Shown here piece by piece: positions 18,349-27,678 of a stretch of 64,000 nucleotides of DNA. A program made the position numbers and the translations under genes. The first letter of the stretch is position 1; the number at the start of each line of letters is the position of its first letter. The notes below the pieces were generated by a model. That model searched no databases. It worked only from the letters and a program-made list of their open reading frames with translations, and was not told where the DNA came from. The DNA is taken from positions 1,612,001 through 1,676,000 of the forward strand of contig NZ_CP017713.1 in NCBI RefSeq assembly GCF_002706425.1, read 5' to 3'. The stretch comes from Loigolactobacillus coryniformis subsp. coryniformis KCTC 3167 = DSM 20001. Lineage in GTDB: Bacteria; Bacillota; Bacilli; Lactobacillales; Lactobacillaceae.

Positions 18349-20045
18349 CCTGAATTATGCATATCTTTTCCTAAACCTTAACGAGAATGCTGCTACACCA
18401 TCGTTTTACCTTTGATTGAGGGTTTCACCAAAATGGTGTACCAAAAAAGCACCTTCCGTGTTATTGTTATAGCGACCAAACAATAACGAACACAGGAGAT
18501 GCCTCATGACTAACTTACACGAAACCCAACTGCGATTCAACCCTAAAATCAAAATTAAGACTGATGATGTTCAACTTTCAAATAACGCAGGCCTGTTGTT
18601 TTACGCCGAATTTAAGCACGCAGCTGGTCTTGACCAAACTATTGATCAAGCGGCGGCACAATTAAGCGAAAAACGTATTGGCCCTCATTATTCTAAAACT
18701 AGCTTACTCAATCAAATGCTGGAACTGAATATTGCCGGTTACGGCAATGATGTCGCGGCCGACGCGCTACAACACGACCCAGTCATGAAACAGGTCCATG
18801 GGACGACTGATTTAGCACCACAACCGACTATTTCTCGTTTTTTAAGTGCGCTAACTTGTGATGATGTTCTGCACTTGAACCGTTTGATTTTAACCTTGGC
18901 GCTCGATTATATCAGGACTAACCATATTGACACGGTCATGCTTGATGTTGATTCGACGCATTGTGATACCTTTGGTCATCAAGAAGCTGCTAGTTTCAAT
19001 GCGCATTATGGGGTTACTGGTTTCCATCCGCTAGTGGCCTATATCGCGCAGCTGAATTTGCTTTTAGGAATCAAGCAACGTCCAGGCAATCAGTACACCA
19101 GCACTGGTGTCAAAGAATTCTTAGCCCCGATCTTTGCGGCTTTTTGCGAATTGCCGTTTGATGTTCAGTTGATTTTACGCGGTGATAGTGGTTTTGCGAC
19201 GCCTGAGCTTTATACGCTCTGCGAATTTTATGATGTAAAATATGTGATCCGCCTGAAGCGAAACGCCGCTTTAGACCAACTAGCTGATGAATTCACACCA
19301 GTAGTGCCCAAGCATTTTGATCAGAATTCGGTCATCTATGGTGAATTCAACTACGCGGCCAAGAGCTGGTCGATTGATCGGCGCGTCCTAGTAAAATCGA
19401 CGCATCAAGTAGGCGAACTATTCTTTGAACGGCAATATGTGGTCACTAATATGACTGAAGCCGGGGTCAAATTATTGTACTTAGCCTATCAAAAGCGTGG
19501 GGCCATGGAAAACCTGATCAAAGAAAGTAAAGCCGGCTTTTTTATGGATAAGACGAATAGCCACACCTTTACTACCAATGCCGCGCGAGCAACTATCAGC
19601 GGCATTGCCTATAACTTGATTGCCTTGATGAAGTTAATGGCCTTACCAAAAGAGCAGCGCAACACGACCATTAGTACACTACGCTTTCAAATCTTTCATG
19701 TTGCTGGAAAACTAGCCCGTCACGCCGGAAAAATAATCATTCATCTGGCGCAAAGCAACGTCTTTAGCCAGCAGATCGAAGCCTTATTAGCTAACATTCA
19801 CACGTTAAGCCCCTTAGTGACCAACTAAGAAAATAGCGCAGTTACTTTTAAAATTTTTTAAAATTATTGTGTTTGACCAAGGGATTAGTGGCTACTTTTT
19901 TGACGCGATCAAGTATGAAAACTAATCAAACTAACTAAATTAAGTCAAACTTGGCTAGTCATGACTAGCCCAAGTCGTGAATATAGAGAAATTACGTAAA
20001 ACTGATAATTTGGCCAATCAATTTGATGCATATGCATAATTCAGG
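18349..20045 (+). mobile_element. IS1380-family-type insertion sequence, complete
   Basis: 1697-bp element. The ends are inverted repeats, CCTGAATTATGCATAT at the left (18349) and its reverse complement at the right (ending 20045). It is flanked by the 5-bp direct repeat TTTTG at 18344-18348 and 20046-20050, the target duplication. It carries one transposase gene with an intact frame, so it may be active. Size and transposase agree with the IS1380 family. Confidence 0.9.
18506..19828 (+). CDS. DDE transposase, IS1380 family
   Basis: 440-residue transposase filling the insertion element. The DDE-type core is seen as VMLDVDSTHCDTFG (first acidic residue near 142), LRGDSGFATPEL (second near 228) and the conserved ENLIKESKAGF stretch with the last glutamate near 335. 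CAGGAGATGCCTC supplies the ribosome site for the ATG. The frame has no interruption. It would cut and rejoin the element ends CCTGAATTATGC. Confidence 0.88.
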   Translation: MTNLHETQLRFNPKIKIKTDDVQLSNNAGLLFYAEFKHAAGLDQTIDQAAAQLSEKRIGPHYSKTSLLNQMLELNIAGYGNDVAADALQHDPVMKQVHGTTDLAPQPTISRFLSALTCDDVLHLNRLILTLALDYIRTNHIDTVMLDVDSTHCDTFGHQEAASFNAHYGVTGFHPLVAYIAQLNLLLGIKQRPGNQYTSTGVKEFLAPIFAAFCELPFDVQLILRGDSGFATPELYTLCEFYDVKYVIRLKRNAALDQLADEFTPVVPKHFDQNSVIYGEFNYAAKSWSIDRRVLVKSTHQVGELFFERQYVVTNMTEAGVKLLYLAYQKRGAMENLIKESKAGFFMDKTNSHTFTTNAARATISGIAYNLIALMKLMALPKEQRNTTISTLRFQIFHVAGKLARHAGKIIIHLAQSNVFSQQIEALLANIHTLSPLVTN

Positions 20046-20983
20046 TTTTGGTAAGCGGTGAAGTTTTTCGTGCTAGTCAATTCATCATAATTAGCCAAAT
20101 GTTCCGTTACCAAATTTTGAAAAAAGCGCCGCTGCTGTCTTCCGGTGGAAAGTTTCATCAAGAAAAACATCAATACCGCGCCTGCGGCAATTCCTGGCGT
20201 TACAACCATCCCCGCGGGTCGGCTCGGTAATGTAAACCAAAAATCAGCTGCCAAAAAAACGGCAATCGGTAACCGATAACGAAAATTAGGCCCAATCTTC
20301 GTTCGATAATGCCGCACTAGAACCAACGTCACTAACAAAACCACCATTGAAACTATAAAACCCCATTGGACAAAATTATTAACGTAGTACTGGCACCACA
20401 TGTTGATCAATAGTCCACACCGAATCAAGTATTCCCAAATCGATGTATCTTCATCCAGCAATGCTAAAATCAGAATAAACAACCCGATATTGTGATAAAG
20501 GATCGCGTTGACACTTCCAGCGTAACCAGCCACATTTAAAACACTGCTAAAAAAAAACGGCTTGAACGATAAGTAACACGCGATACATTAACTGGCGTGA
20601 ATGACTTAGTGTCTTATCCCGAAAGGCATGTCCCCAATTTTCCAAATAAAAGCTAACAAACCCAGCGATAAAAAAGAGCGCCACCAGTAATTGTGCGTTC
20701 CATAATAACGTTTTAAGTAAAAGCGCCTCTAGATTCAAAACCAATCCTCCAATATTAGCCAACTAAACAGCTAACTAATGAACAAGTTTTATTTTTTAAT
20801 AACTTAAGCATAGCACAAAATTTATCAATTTGATCAATAAATTAAAGTATAGCAACTCCATTAACCCCACACTTTTAATGTATTTACCCAGTGACGCTTT
20901 ACAATTTTAGCAGAACATCAGTTTGGAGCTTTGTACCATAAAGTAGTATAATTAAGTTACTAAATTGAAAAGAGGTTGAACTG

Positions 20984-21355
20984 ATGAACCCAAAATTTCT
21001 TGAAGTCATGCAACATGAAGGACCCGTTACGATCGTGACGATCAACGCCCAACCAGCTAGTGTCGTCAATACTTGGGGCTCCTACGTTAATATAAATGAA
21101 GCCGGTAATTACTTATTGATTCCAGCAGCTGGGATGCGTAGTATCGAACATGATTTTGCTACCGATAATACCGTCGTCTTAACGATGGGCAGCAAAGCAG
21201 TTGAAGGTACAGTTGGCCCTGGTGCTGGTTTTCACGTTCACGGTACTGGTGAATTTATTGAAGCCGGTGCTGAGTTTGATGCCATGCAGGCAAAATTCCC
21301 CTGGATCCGTAAAGTACTTAAAGTCAACATTAAAGAAATTCAACAAAAAATCTAG
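20984..21355 (+). CDS. Pyridoxamine 5'-phosphate oxidase-like FMN-binding protein
   Basis: 123-residue single-domain split-barrel protein of the pyridoxamine-phosphate-oxidase-like superfamily, which usually binds FMN. Visible features are the N-terminal EGPVTIVTI strand, VNTWGSYVNI, the LLIPAAGMRSIEHDF block and a C-terminal WIRKVLKVNIKEI helix. The electron partner and substrate are unknown. AAAGAGGTTGAACTG supplies the ribosome site. Single gene with its own terminator. Confidence 0.8.
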   Translation: MNPKFLEVMQHEGPVTIVTINAQPASVVNTWGSYVNINEAGNYLLIPAAGMRSIEHDFATDNTVVLTMGSKAVEGTVGPGAGFHVHGTGEFIEAGAEFDAMQAKFPWIRKVLKVNIKEIQQKI

Positions 21356-21361
21356 CCACAC

Positions 21362-21393
21362 AAAAACGACCGCCAATAATGACGGTCGTTTTT
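21362..21393. terminator. Bidirectional terminator between convergent genes
   Basis: AAAAACGACCG and CGGTCGTTTTT paired around a ten-base loop, between the FMN-protein stop and the permease stop. Confidence 0.9.
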
Positions 21394-21404
21394 CTATTAC
21401 CTAA

Positions 21405-22799
21405 TTAATGTGCGGCGGTATGTGCCGTCACTTCAGTTACCTTTTCATCAGTGCGTGCTACCTTTTTATGTTCAGGAAAAATTAAATTAGCTAAAATACC
21501 AACGATCGTGGTCGCCGCGATACTGTCTTCAAAAATAAATTTAAGCCAGGTTGGTAACCCAACGATCGCATCCGCATGGCCAGCAAAACCAATGCCTAAG
21601 GCAAACGTGATGCCCAGTACAGTGATATTACGTTCACTGAAACCGGCTTGTGCCAATAATTTGATCCCATTCAAAGTGATCATCGCAAAAACGGAGATCA
21701 AAGCGCCCCCAAGCACTGGCGCCGGAATTGACGCAAAAATATAACCTAATTTAGGCAAAAAGCCACAAACGATCAGTACCCCGGCACCTAAAGTAATACA
21801 CCATTTATTAACGACTTTAGTCATCGACACAATGCCCACATTTTGACCAAAAGCCGTATTTGGCATTGCCCCAAATAATGACGCCACGGCACAGCCTAAA
21901 GCATCCGCTAAAACGGCGCCGGAAGTCTCCTTCTCCGTGGCCTGGCGATCAAATGCAGCGATGGTGATCCCAGAAGTATTGCCGATTGTTTCCATTGAAA
22001 CTGTGATGTAGATAATCACAAAACTGATGATCGTTTGCGCGTTAAAAGTTGGGATAAACGGTAAAGGCCGCGGAATCGTAGCCCAGGATGAAGCGCCGAT
22101 CGCACTAAGGTCTACTTTACCAAACAAGAACGCAATACCATAACCCAAAATCAAGCCAAATAACAAGGCCGCAGTTTTGACAATGCCTTTACCAAAGCGT
22201 TGCAAAACTAAAACGATCAAAAAGGTGGCAAAAGCGATCGTCAAATTTTGCCACGATCCGTAATCCTTAGCCCCAGCGCCACCGGCAAAATAATCCCGGC
22301 CAACGCCTAACAAATTCAAGCCGATCACGATCAGCGCACTACCGATAACTAGTGGTGTAAACAGACGCTTTAAGTATTTATAGAAGACCCCGATCACGCC
22401 CTCAGCTAAACTCCCAACCAAGGCGCCCCCTAATACGGCGGGAATCCCACCCGCTGCAGCAGCGGCTGAAGCGGTGGGTACGAAGGCAAAACTAGTCCCC
22501 ATGACAAATGGCAACCCTGAACCAATTTGGAAACGGCCGATCTTGATCGGATATAATTGCAAAAGTGTTGCCAGACCAGAGATCAACATCCCCGCTTGAA
22601 TCATGATCACCGTTTCCGCCGGCGTTGCTTTAGCAATCGCCGCAATGATCAACATTGGCGCTAAATTACCCGCAAACATCGCTAAAACGTGCTGCAACCC
22701 CATTGGAAAGGCAATCGACAAGCGTGGTCGGCCCTCCAATTGATAAAGCATTTGTTCATCCGACAGACCACTTGTACTGTTATTTTTCACTTTTTTCAT
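21405..22799 (-). CDS. Xanthine/uracil permease, NCS2 family
   Basis: Nucleobase:cation symporter of the NCS2 family with 12-14 hydrophobic segments, 464 residues. The family signature QNVGIVSMTK lies after MPNTAFG, and SMETIGNTSGI matches the substrate-binding segment. Sequence details favour the xanthine permease branch, but substrate is not certain. The frame opens at 22823; ATG 22799 (MKKVKNN) has GGAGG at correct spacing and is preferred. The upstream region holds two inverted repeats and a cre-like site, so control by purine status and carbon source is possible. Confidence 0.87.
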   Translation of the reverse strand: MKKVKNNSTSGLSDEQMLYQLEGRPRLSIAFPMGLQHVLAMFAGNLAPMLIIAAIAKATPAETVIMIQAGMLISGLATLLQLYPIKIGRFQIGSGLPFVMGTSFAFVPTASAAAAAGGIPAVLGGALVGSLAEGVIGVFYKYLKRLFTPLVIGSALIVIGLNLLGVGRDYFAGGAGAKDYGSWQNLTIAFATFLIVLVLQRFGKGIVKTAALLFGLILGYGIAFLFGKVDLSAIGASSWATIPRPLPFIPTFNAQTIISFVIIYITVSMETIGNTSGITIAAFDRQATEKETSGAVLADALGCAVASLFGAMPNTAFGQNVGIVSMTKVVNKWCITLGAGVLIVCGFLPKLGYIFASIPAPVLGGALISVFAMITLNGIKLLAQAGFSERNITVLGITFALGIGFAGHADAIVGLPTWLKFIFEDSIAATTIVGILANLIFPEHKKVARTDEKVTEVTAHTAAH

Positions 22800-22871
22800 G
22801 AAAAATCCTCCGTTTCCGTGCACTTGAACTAGCCGACTAGCAACAAAATAACCCGCTCACCGTTTTACTTT

Positions 22872-22959
22872 AAATAATATTTTCGTTCTAAAAAATATTA
22901 TTTGCATTAAATCCAAAAAATAATATGTGCCAAATTGCACATATTTGTAAGCGCTTTAT
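22872..22959 (-). promoter_or_regulatory. Permease control region: two inverted repeats and a cre-like site
   Basis: AAATAATATTTT/AAAATATTATTT (22872-22903, eight-base gap) and ATATGTGC/GCACATAT (22923-22944) are perfect inverted repeats. TGTAAGCGCTTTAT at 22946-22959 has the cre core AAGCGCTT with two mismatches at one end. These could bind a local regulator and CcpA; no regulator is adjacent. Confidence 0.45.
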
Positions 22960-23131
22960 TTATTAATAATTTAAGTTTGACACGACCTATCTGTAAATGC
23001 AATACCCATTTCTGTACTCAAACTAACCCATAAAAAGGCCACGGACGTTCACTTTCCGCCTTTTGCCCGATGACTTTAACGTCTCAATTTGGCATAGTGG
23101 GACTATTAAGTAAAAAGTGAGGCTGATCTGA

Positions 23132-23548
23132 TTGAAACAACCACCAAAATGGCTTTTTAAAGTTGCGCAATTTATGCGCGGTCGCTACGGTATTATGGAT
23201 AGTTTGAATAAATTTTTAATGACTTGCGGCTTGCTGTTGATCTTCTTGACCCTGTTTATTCACACTAGCTGGCTTAATTTGCTGGGCATTTTATTATTGC
23301 TCGTCGCTTATTGGCGCATCCTTTCCCGCAAAATTTACCAGCGGGCCCATGAAAATACTCAGTTCCAGCAGCGAACTGCCTGGCTGACTAAGCCGCTGCG
23401 CCGCCACTATCATGAATGGCAGCAGCGGAAACACTATCGCTTCTTCACTTGTAAAAACTGCCACCAACGGATTCGCATCCCTCGTGGCAAAGGGCAGCTT
23501 AAAATCACCTGTCCCAAGTGCCGCCATCAGTTTCGGGCACGAACTTAA
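23132..23548 (+). CDS. Membrane protein with C-terminal zinc ribbon
   Basis: 138 residues: a basic N-terminus, two hydrophobic segments (about 27-60: FLMTCGLLLIFLTLFIH and LLGILLLLVAYW), a basic linker, and a C-terminal zinc ribbon formed by CKNC (near 107) and CPKC (near 127). Proteins of this layout are common in lactobacilli and have no known function. Start is TTG with GAGG upstream. Single gene. Confidence 0.75.
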   Translation: MKQPPKWLFKVAQFMRGRYGIMDSLNKFLMTCGLLLIFLTLFIHTSWLNLLGILLLLVAYWRILSRKIYQRAHENTQFQQRTAWLTKPLRRHYHEWQQRKHYRFFTCKNCHQRIRIPRGKGQLKITCPKCRHQFRART

Positions 23549-23552
23549 CAGC

Positions 23553-23584
23553 AAAAAAATCACCCAACACTGGGTGATTTTTTA
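23553..23584. terminator. Bidirectional terminator between convergent genes
   Basis: AAAAATCACCCA/TGGGTGATTTTT with a four-base loop. Confidence 0.9.
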
Positions 23585-23585
23585 T

Positions 23586-25082
23586 TCACGGTAAATCGTT
23601 AAACCGCTGGGCCAATTCGGCATAAAATGGCGCTGGTATTGCCTGAAAACTGCTGGTAAAGTCAGCGGTTTGTTGATAAGTCGTCAGCGCTTGTATCAAT
23701 TGTTCCGCCAACCCAGCAGTCGTTACCGAATACCGGTTAAGTAGCTGCTGCACCGCCTGCTGGATCTGCACTTGGTTCAGCGGATTTAGGGCTAATAAGG
23801 TATTAAATAATTTATCGAAGAAAATCTGATCAGGCTGTTTTGCCGCTTGTGGAGTTAAATCATCTTCAACTAGCAACTTAAATTGAGCAAATGCTGCTGC
23901 CTGTGCTTCCGCCGTAATGCCCCGCCATTGGTTATATAGCTGCAGGGCCGCGATCTGGCTTGCCTTGCTAGCGGGACGCTTTTTTGGCGCTGGTGTACTA
24001 GCTGTTGCCTTGACTGATGGCGTTTTTTGTTGGCGCAAGGCTTTACGTAACCCATGACGAAATGCTAACGGGATCTCGTTGAAAAAGTTGTCATCCAAGG
24101 GATACCGCCGCGATAGTTCGTACAGATATTTTGAAACTTCTGGCTGAACCATTTTGGTACCCGCTTTAAATGGAAAGGTCTGCCACGCAAACTTCCAGCG
24201 TTCTGGGCTTTGCAGGACTTTTAATAAGCCACGGAAATAAAAATCACCTGGTTCAGCCTGATGCTTTTGGGCCCATTCGGTTAGAAATGGCCGCATACTG
24301 GGATCCCAAAAGTTTTTAAACTGAAACAGTGGTAATTTAGAATATTCCTGCACGTCCGCTAAATAATGCTCAAAAGTTTCCTTTTGGGCCGGTGCCAGCG
24401 GCTCTTTGGCGGCATAAACCAAGCGATCAACTTGCGCGATCTCTTTTTGCACAGTGGTGTAATCAAGAATAAAAATCGGCATGTCAGCCTGTTTGAAGTC
24501 CAGTAAACGCAGCCAGAGATGGTGATTCATTTTATAAGGTTGGGCCAGTCGATTATTGGTGAAGTGCGCATAAACGTAGCGCCGCCACAAATCAAGGGGA
24601 AACTTGTCGCCACGCTGTTTCAGCCATAATAATTCATCAAACGCCAGATCGATCCGGTGCACGCCAGCTTGAATTTCACTGACGACCTTCATCGGGATCC
24701 CTAAATGATCCGAAAAATGCTTGATGCCCAACTTTTTAACCTCGCTGGGATGCTTGCGCGAGCGCAGCACAAATTGATATTTTAACGGCCGATGACAGAT
24801 ACAGTGATACTTGGCCTGCTTACCGCGCACGTAATCGGGGTCAACATTGCGCTGAACAAACTGCCATTCTGCATCACGCATATAACTAATATTTAACATT
24901 GCTGAACTGATCTGCCGCCGTTTATAATCGGCCACCACATTCTGCTGCGCCGGCGTTAACGCTTTGTACAGCGCCGTCCGCTCTGCTTCTGTGTACTGTC
25001 GTGCACCATTGCGGCGCGGATACGTGCCCAACTGATGATTTTGTGGATACCAATTAGCGTAGGTATCGAGGTACATGTCCAT
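23586..25082 (-). CDS. Uncharacterised 498-residue protein with a CxCH zinc-like module
   Basis: I do not recognise the family. Visible features: an N-terminal helical region, a CICHRPLKYQF segment (near residue 94) followed by LGIKHFSDHLGIP, which resembles the short treble-clef-like modules seen in replication or mobile-element proteins (C-x-C-x-x-x-L ... LG-x-x-H/CF), a long alpha-helical middle rich in Trp, Phe and basic residues, a low-complexity Ala/Pro/Lys linker (about 360-385) and a Gln-rich helical tail. No signal peptide or membrane segment. The frame opens at 25112; ATG 25082 (MDMYLDTYANW) follows AGGTGG and is preferred. Single gene. Confidence 0.6.
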   Translation of the reverse strand: MDMYLDTYANWYPQNHQLGTYPRRNGARQYTEAERTALYKALTPAQQNVVADYKRRQISSAMLNISYMRDAEWQFVQRNVDPDYVRGKQAKYHCICHRPLKYQFVLRSRKHPSEVKKLGIKHFSDHLGIPMKVVSEIQAGVHRIDLAFDELLWLKQRGDKFPLDLWRRYVYAHFTNNRLAQPYKMNHHLWLRLLDFKQADMPIFILDYTTVQKEIAQVDRLVYAAKEPLAPAQKETFEHYLADVQEYSKLPLFQFKNFWDPSMRPFLTEWAQKHQAEPGDFYFRGLLKVLQSPERWKFAWQTFPFKAGTKMVQPEVSKYLYELSRRYPLDDNFFNEIPLAFRHGLRKALRQQKTPSVKATASTPAPKKRPASKASQIAALQLYNQWRGITAEAQAAAFAQFKLLVEDDLTPQAAKQPDQIFFDKLFNTLLALNPLNQVQIQQAVQQLLNRYSVTTAGLAEQLIQALTTYQQTADFTSSFQAIPAPFYAELAQRFNDLP

Positions 25083-25461
25083 GTTGCTTACGCCACCTAT
25101 TGTTAATTTCATGAAAACTACTGCAAACTACTTTACCAGAAATACAGCCCTAACGTGACTACCTTTGCCCGTGAAAATTTTAAACAGACTTAGTTGGTGT
25201 AGCCGCAAGTAATTTGATGCAGTGCTGTCTTGCGGTTCACAAACCGGCGTACGCGCTTTGTTGCCATAATGACTATCACTTTTCGCTACCGAACGTACGT
25301 TCCCGATGGCTAATCTAAGCATACGCTAAATTAGCCACCCTTGCAATACCCAGTTTTTAAATACAGCCGAAGTAAAATGGTTCCATCCCGGATCCGACTT
25401 AAAAATGAAATATAATTTACTGACCGACAATGGTAAAATTACTATTATATGGTCAGTCGCT

Positions 25462-25529
25462 GCTAACGTGTGTTGAAAAAGCGTCCAGATTTTGGGCACT
25501 AGCCTAGGCTTTTTCAACCACGTTTACGC
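25462..25529. repeat. Family A hairpin repeat, copy 2, in a 560-bp intergenic region
   Basis: Reverse-oriented copy with arms GTGTGTTGAAAAAGC and GCTTTTTCAACCACG. Its inner half matches copy 1 at 0.4 kb almost base for base. It lies in the gene-free region 25113-25670 between two divergent genes. The rest of this region holds only short frames without ribosome sites; a TTGACA-like box at 25630 could be part of the promoter of the next gene. Confidence 0.65.
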
Positions 25530-25670
25530 TAAATTAGCGGTAAAAACTAATTTAACAGTTAAAATGCAGCCTAGCCAAAAATAGCGATGCGGCCATTCAA
25601 ATTGATCGCCGCTTGTTGGGTCATACTTTTTGACATAACAACGATATCGCCTTAGTGGAGGAATTACCCA

Positions 25671-27593
25671 ATGCCAGCGCCATTGTCAAAACAAAATAAA
25701 ATGCCAGCACCAGCTGCTTTATTAGCAGTTGGTGCCTTAGCCGTCACCGGCGGTTTACTATTAAGCAACGATCAACCGGTGGCTGCCGCAGCAACAACAG
25801 CCACCGCCACACCAAACAGTGACTCCATGGCGCCGGTAACCACCGCACAAAATGCGGTCACCAGTGCTGCTACCAGTCAAACTGCAGCCAGTCAGACTTT
25901 GCAAAGTGCCCAAGAACAGGCGACCAGTGCCAACACGGTCGTCAATTCTGCGGATGCGCAAGTAGCTGTGGCCGCCAGTAATGTTACCCGTGCCAGTGCT
26001 AACGTTGACGTGCAGCAAGCCCACCAAACCCAGGCAACCTCAGCCAATGTTAGTGCGCAGCAACAAACCATGGCGCAAGCCCAAAGTCAGGTTGCGGTTG
26101 CGCAACAAACTATTGCTGCCAGCCAAACGGTGGTTACCAGTGCGACTAGCCAAGCCAGTGCGGCGCAAACTGAAGTCGACACAGCAGCCAGTGCCGCGAT
26201 CACCGCGCAAGTGACCGTTACTAGTCAACAAGCTGTGGTTGATCAAGCCCAAACGCACTTAGATCATTTGGCCCCTAGTTCGGTTCAGGCGGCCGTCAGT
26301 GCAACTAGTAATCAGGTGACCGCCGCCCAAGCGGCCGTCAGTACTGCCAGTTACGCTAGCTCAACGGCAACCGCTACTGCTGGTCGTGATCAACAAGCCG
26401 TCCAGGCCGCGCAAAATACACTGACCACAGTCACGGCGGTGGATAATACCGCGCAAGACGAATTGTCAATGGCCCAAGCTGCTGAAAGTACTGCTCAAAT
26501 AGCGGTATCCCAGGCGCAAGCCGCTGCTGCCACGGCAACAACTTCGGTGGCGACTACCAGCGCAGCCCGCCAAGTCGCTGACCAAATGACGACTGCGGAT
26601 TTTAATTTACATAAAGCTAGTCAAGACGTTATCGCCGCGGCGCAACGATCAACATTGACGGCGCAGGTCGTCAGTGTGCAACAATTGCGTTTACGCCGCT
26701 TACGCGCTCACTTCGCCCAGCCTGACCAGTTGCGCCGGCAGCGCGTAGCCTTAGCTTGGGCACAGGCGCAGCATCAGGCGGCCCACAACGCTTATGTGCA
26801 AGCGCAAACCACGCAGGTTGCCGCGCGTGAAGCTGTAACTGCAGCCCGCCAAGCATGGGCCGCAGCTACAATGCCGGCACCATTACGTACCGCACAACAA
26901 GCATTGGCACAAGCGCAGGCGCGGACTGTGGCCCAACAAGCACAGGCAGCGCAAACGGCTGCAGCAGTGATCAATGCACAGCAAGCATTGGTGACGGCTA
27001 AAGTAGTCGCTAAAACTAGCTTAGCGCAAGCAGCTAGTGCACAAACTGCGTTAACAACGGTGCAAGCGCGGTTAAGTCAGCGGCAGGCGGCAGCCAGTGC
27101 GGCCCAGGCGACTTTGACTTATTTACCACAACGAACAGCCCGCGCACGAGCTGAGCTGGTCTTGGCCCAAAGCAAACTATCTAATGGCCAAGCCACTGCC
27201 ACAGCGCAACGCCAAGCTTTATCCACTAAGCAACACGCCTTGCAACAAGCCAATACGCAAGTGTTGACCGCGCAAACCCAGTTGACAGTGGCTAAAACAC
27301 AGATGCAACAGGCCCAACAAACATTAGTCCAAGCGCAACAGACACTAACGGCGCTAAAAAATGCGCCGGCTAATTTGGCCCAAGCCCGCCATGAGCTACT
27401 AGATGCCCAAGCAACATTAGCCCAAGCTAAGTTGCAGCAAAAACACGCGCAAGCAGTTTATACGGCCACCGTTACCCCATTGATCATGGCACAGCGCCAG
27501 TTGGTCACTAGCAATACCACTTTGGCGGCAGCGGAAGCCGCTTTAACGGCTACCAAACAACACCGCAGCCATTTATTGATTGCGACTAAATAA
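25671..27593 (+). CDS. Secreted Ala/Gln/Thr-rich coiled-coil protein
   Basis: 640 residues. The N-terminus has a signal peptide (basic start, hydrophobic LLAVGALAVTGGLLL, cleavage probably after VAAAA near residue 40). The rest is almost entirely Ala, Gln, Thr, Val and Ser in heptad-like patterns such as AQQALAQAQ, pointing to long coiled coils, with a short non-repetitive basic stretch near 335-350 (RLRRLRAHFAQPDQLRRQR). There is no LPXTG motif, LysM, GW or membrane anchor at the C-terminus, so it is either released or held by contacts. Similar proteins are called surface or aggregation proteins in lactobacilli; function unknown. GGAGG precedes the ATG; terminator follows. Confidence 0.75.
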   Translation: MPAPLSKQNKMPAPAALLAVGALAVTGGLLLSNDQPVAAAATTATATPNSDSMAPVTTAQNAVTSAATSQTAASQTLQSAQEQATSANTVVNSADAQVAVAASNVTRASANVDVQQAHQTQATSANVSAQQQTMAQAQSQVAVAQQTIAASQTVVTSATSQASAAQTEVDTAASAAITAQVTVTSQQAVVDQAQTHLDHLAPSSVQAAVSATSNQVTAAQAAVSTASYASSTATATAGRDQQAVQAAQNTLTTVTAVDNTAQDELSMAQAAESTAQIAVSQAQAAAATATTSVATTSAARQVADQMTTADFNLHKASQDVIAAAQRSTLTAQVVSVQQLRLRRLRAHFAQPDQLRRQRVALAWAQAQHQAAHNAYVQAQTTQVAAREAVTAARQAWAAATMPAPLRTAQQALAQAQARTVAQQAQAAQTAAAVINAQQALVTAKVVAKTSLAQAASAQTALTTVQARLSQRQAAASAAQATLTYLPQRTARARAELVLAQSKLSNGQATATAQRQALSTKQHALQQANTQVLTAQTQLTVAKTQMQQAQQTLVQAQQTLTALKNAPANLAQARHELLDAQATLAQAKLQQKHAQAVYTATVTPLIMAQRQLVTSNTTLAAAEAALTATKQHRSHLLIATK

Positions 27594-27595
27594 GC

Positions 27596-27641
27596 AAAAC
27601 GATCAAATTAGTTTTTTACGCTAACTTGATCGTTTTTTTAT
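27596..27641 (+). terminator. Rho-independent terminator
   Basis: AAAACGATCAA/TTGATCGTTTT with a long loop and a T-run, after the secreted-protein stop. Confidence 0.85.
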
Positions 27642-27678
27642 TACTAAATAATAATCAACTTCGGTGCAAGATTTTTCA

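Larger units (their letters stand above)
17212..20738 (-). pseudogene. GGDEF/EAL-like membrane protein gene, broken by an IS and two further lesions
   Basis: Removing the insertion element at 18349-20045 and one copy of its TTTTG duplication rejoins FTAYQ and KDIFNHFG into a GGDEF domain. The parts in order are: start TTG at 20738 (GGAGG upstream), hydrophobic membrane segments (20738-20150), GGDEF domain with a GGEEF active loop (RTGGEEF, about 18150), and a C-terminal EAL-like domain (17212-17900) in which the usual EAL and catalytic residues are not visible. Lesions: a nine-T homopolymer near 20550 shifts the frame (eight T restore it); a TAG replaces a probable CAG near 18204; and the insertion. 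The c-di-GMP function is lost. Confidence 0.85.

Noticed and set aside
22824-23000. Purine riboswitch upstream of the nucleobase permease
   Set aside because: The conserved three-way junction sequences of purine riboswitches are absent; only DNA-type inverted repeats are seen.
25128-25517. Two minus-strand open frames of 64 and 63 codons upstream of the unknown 498-residue protein
   Set aside because: No ribosome sites, no recognisable protein pattern, and one spans the family A hairpin; treated as non-coding.
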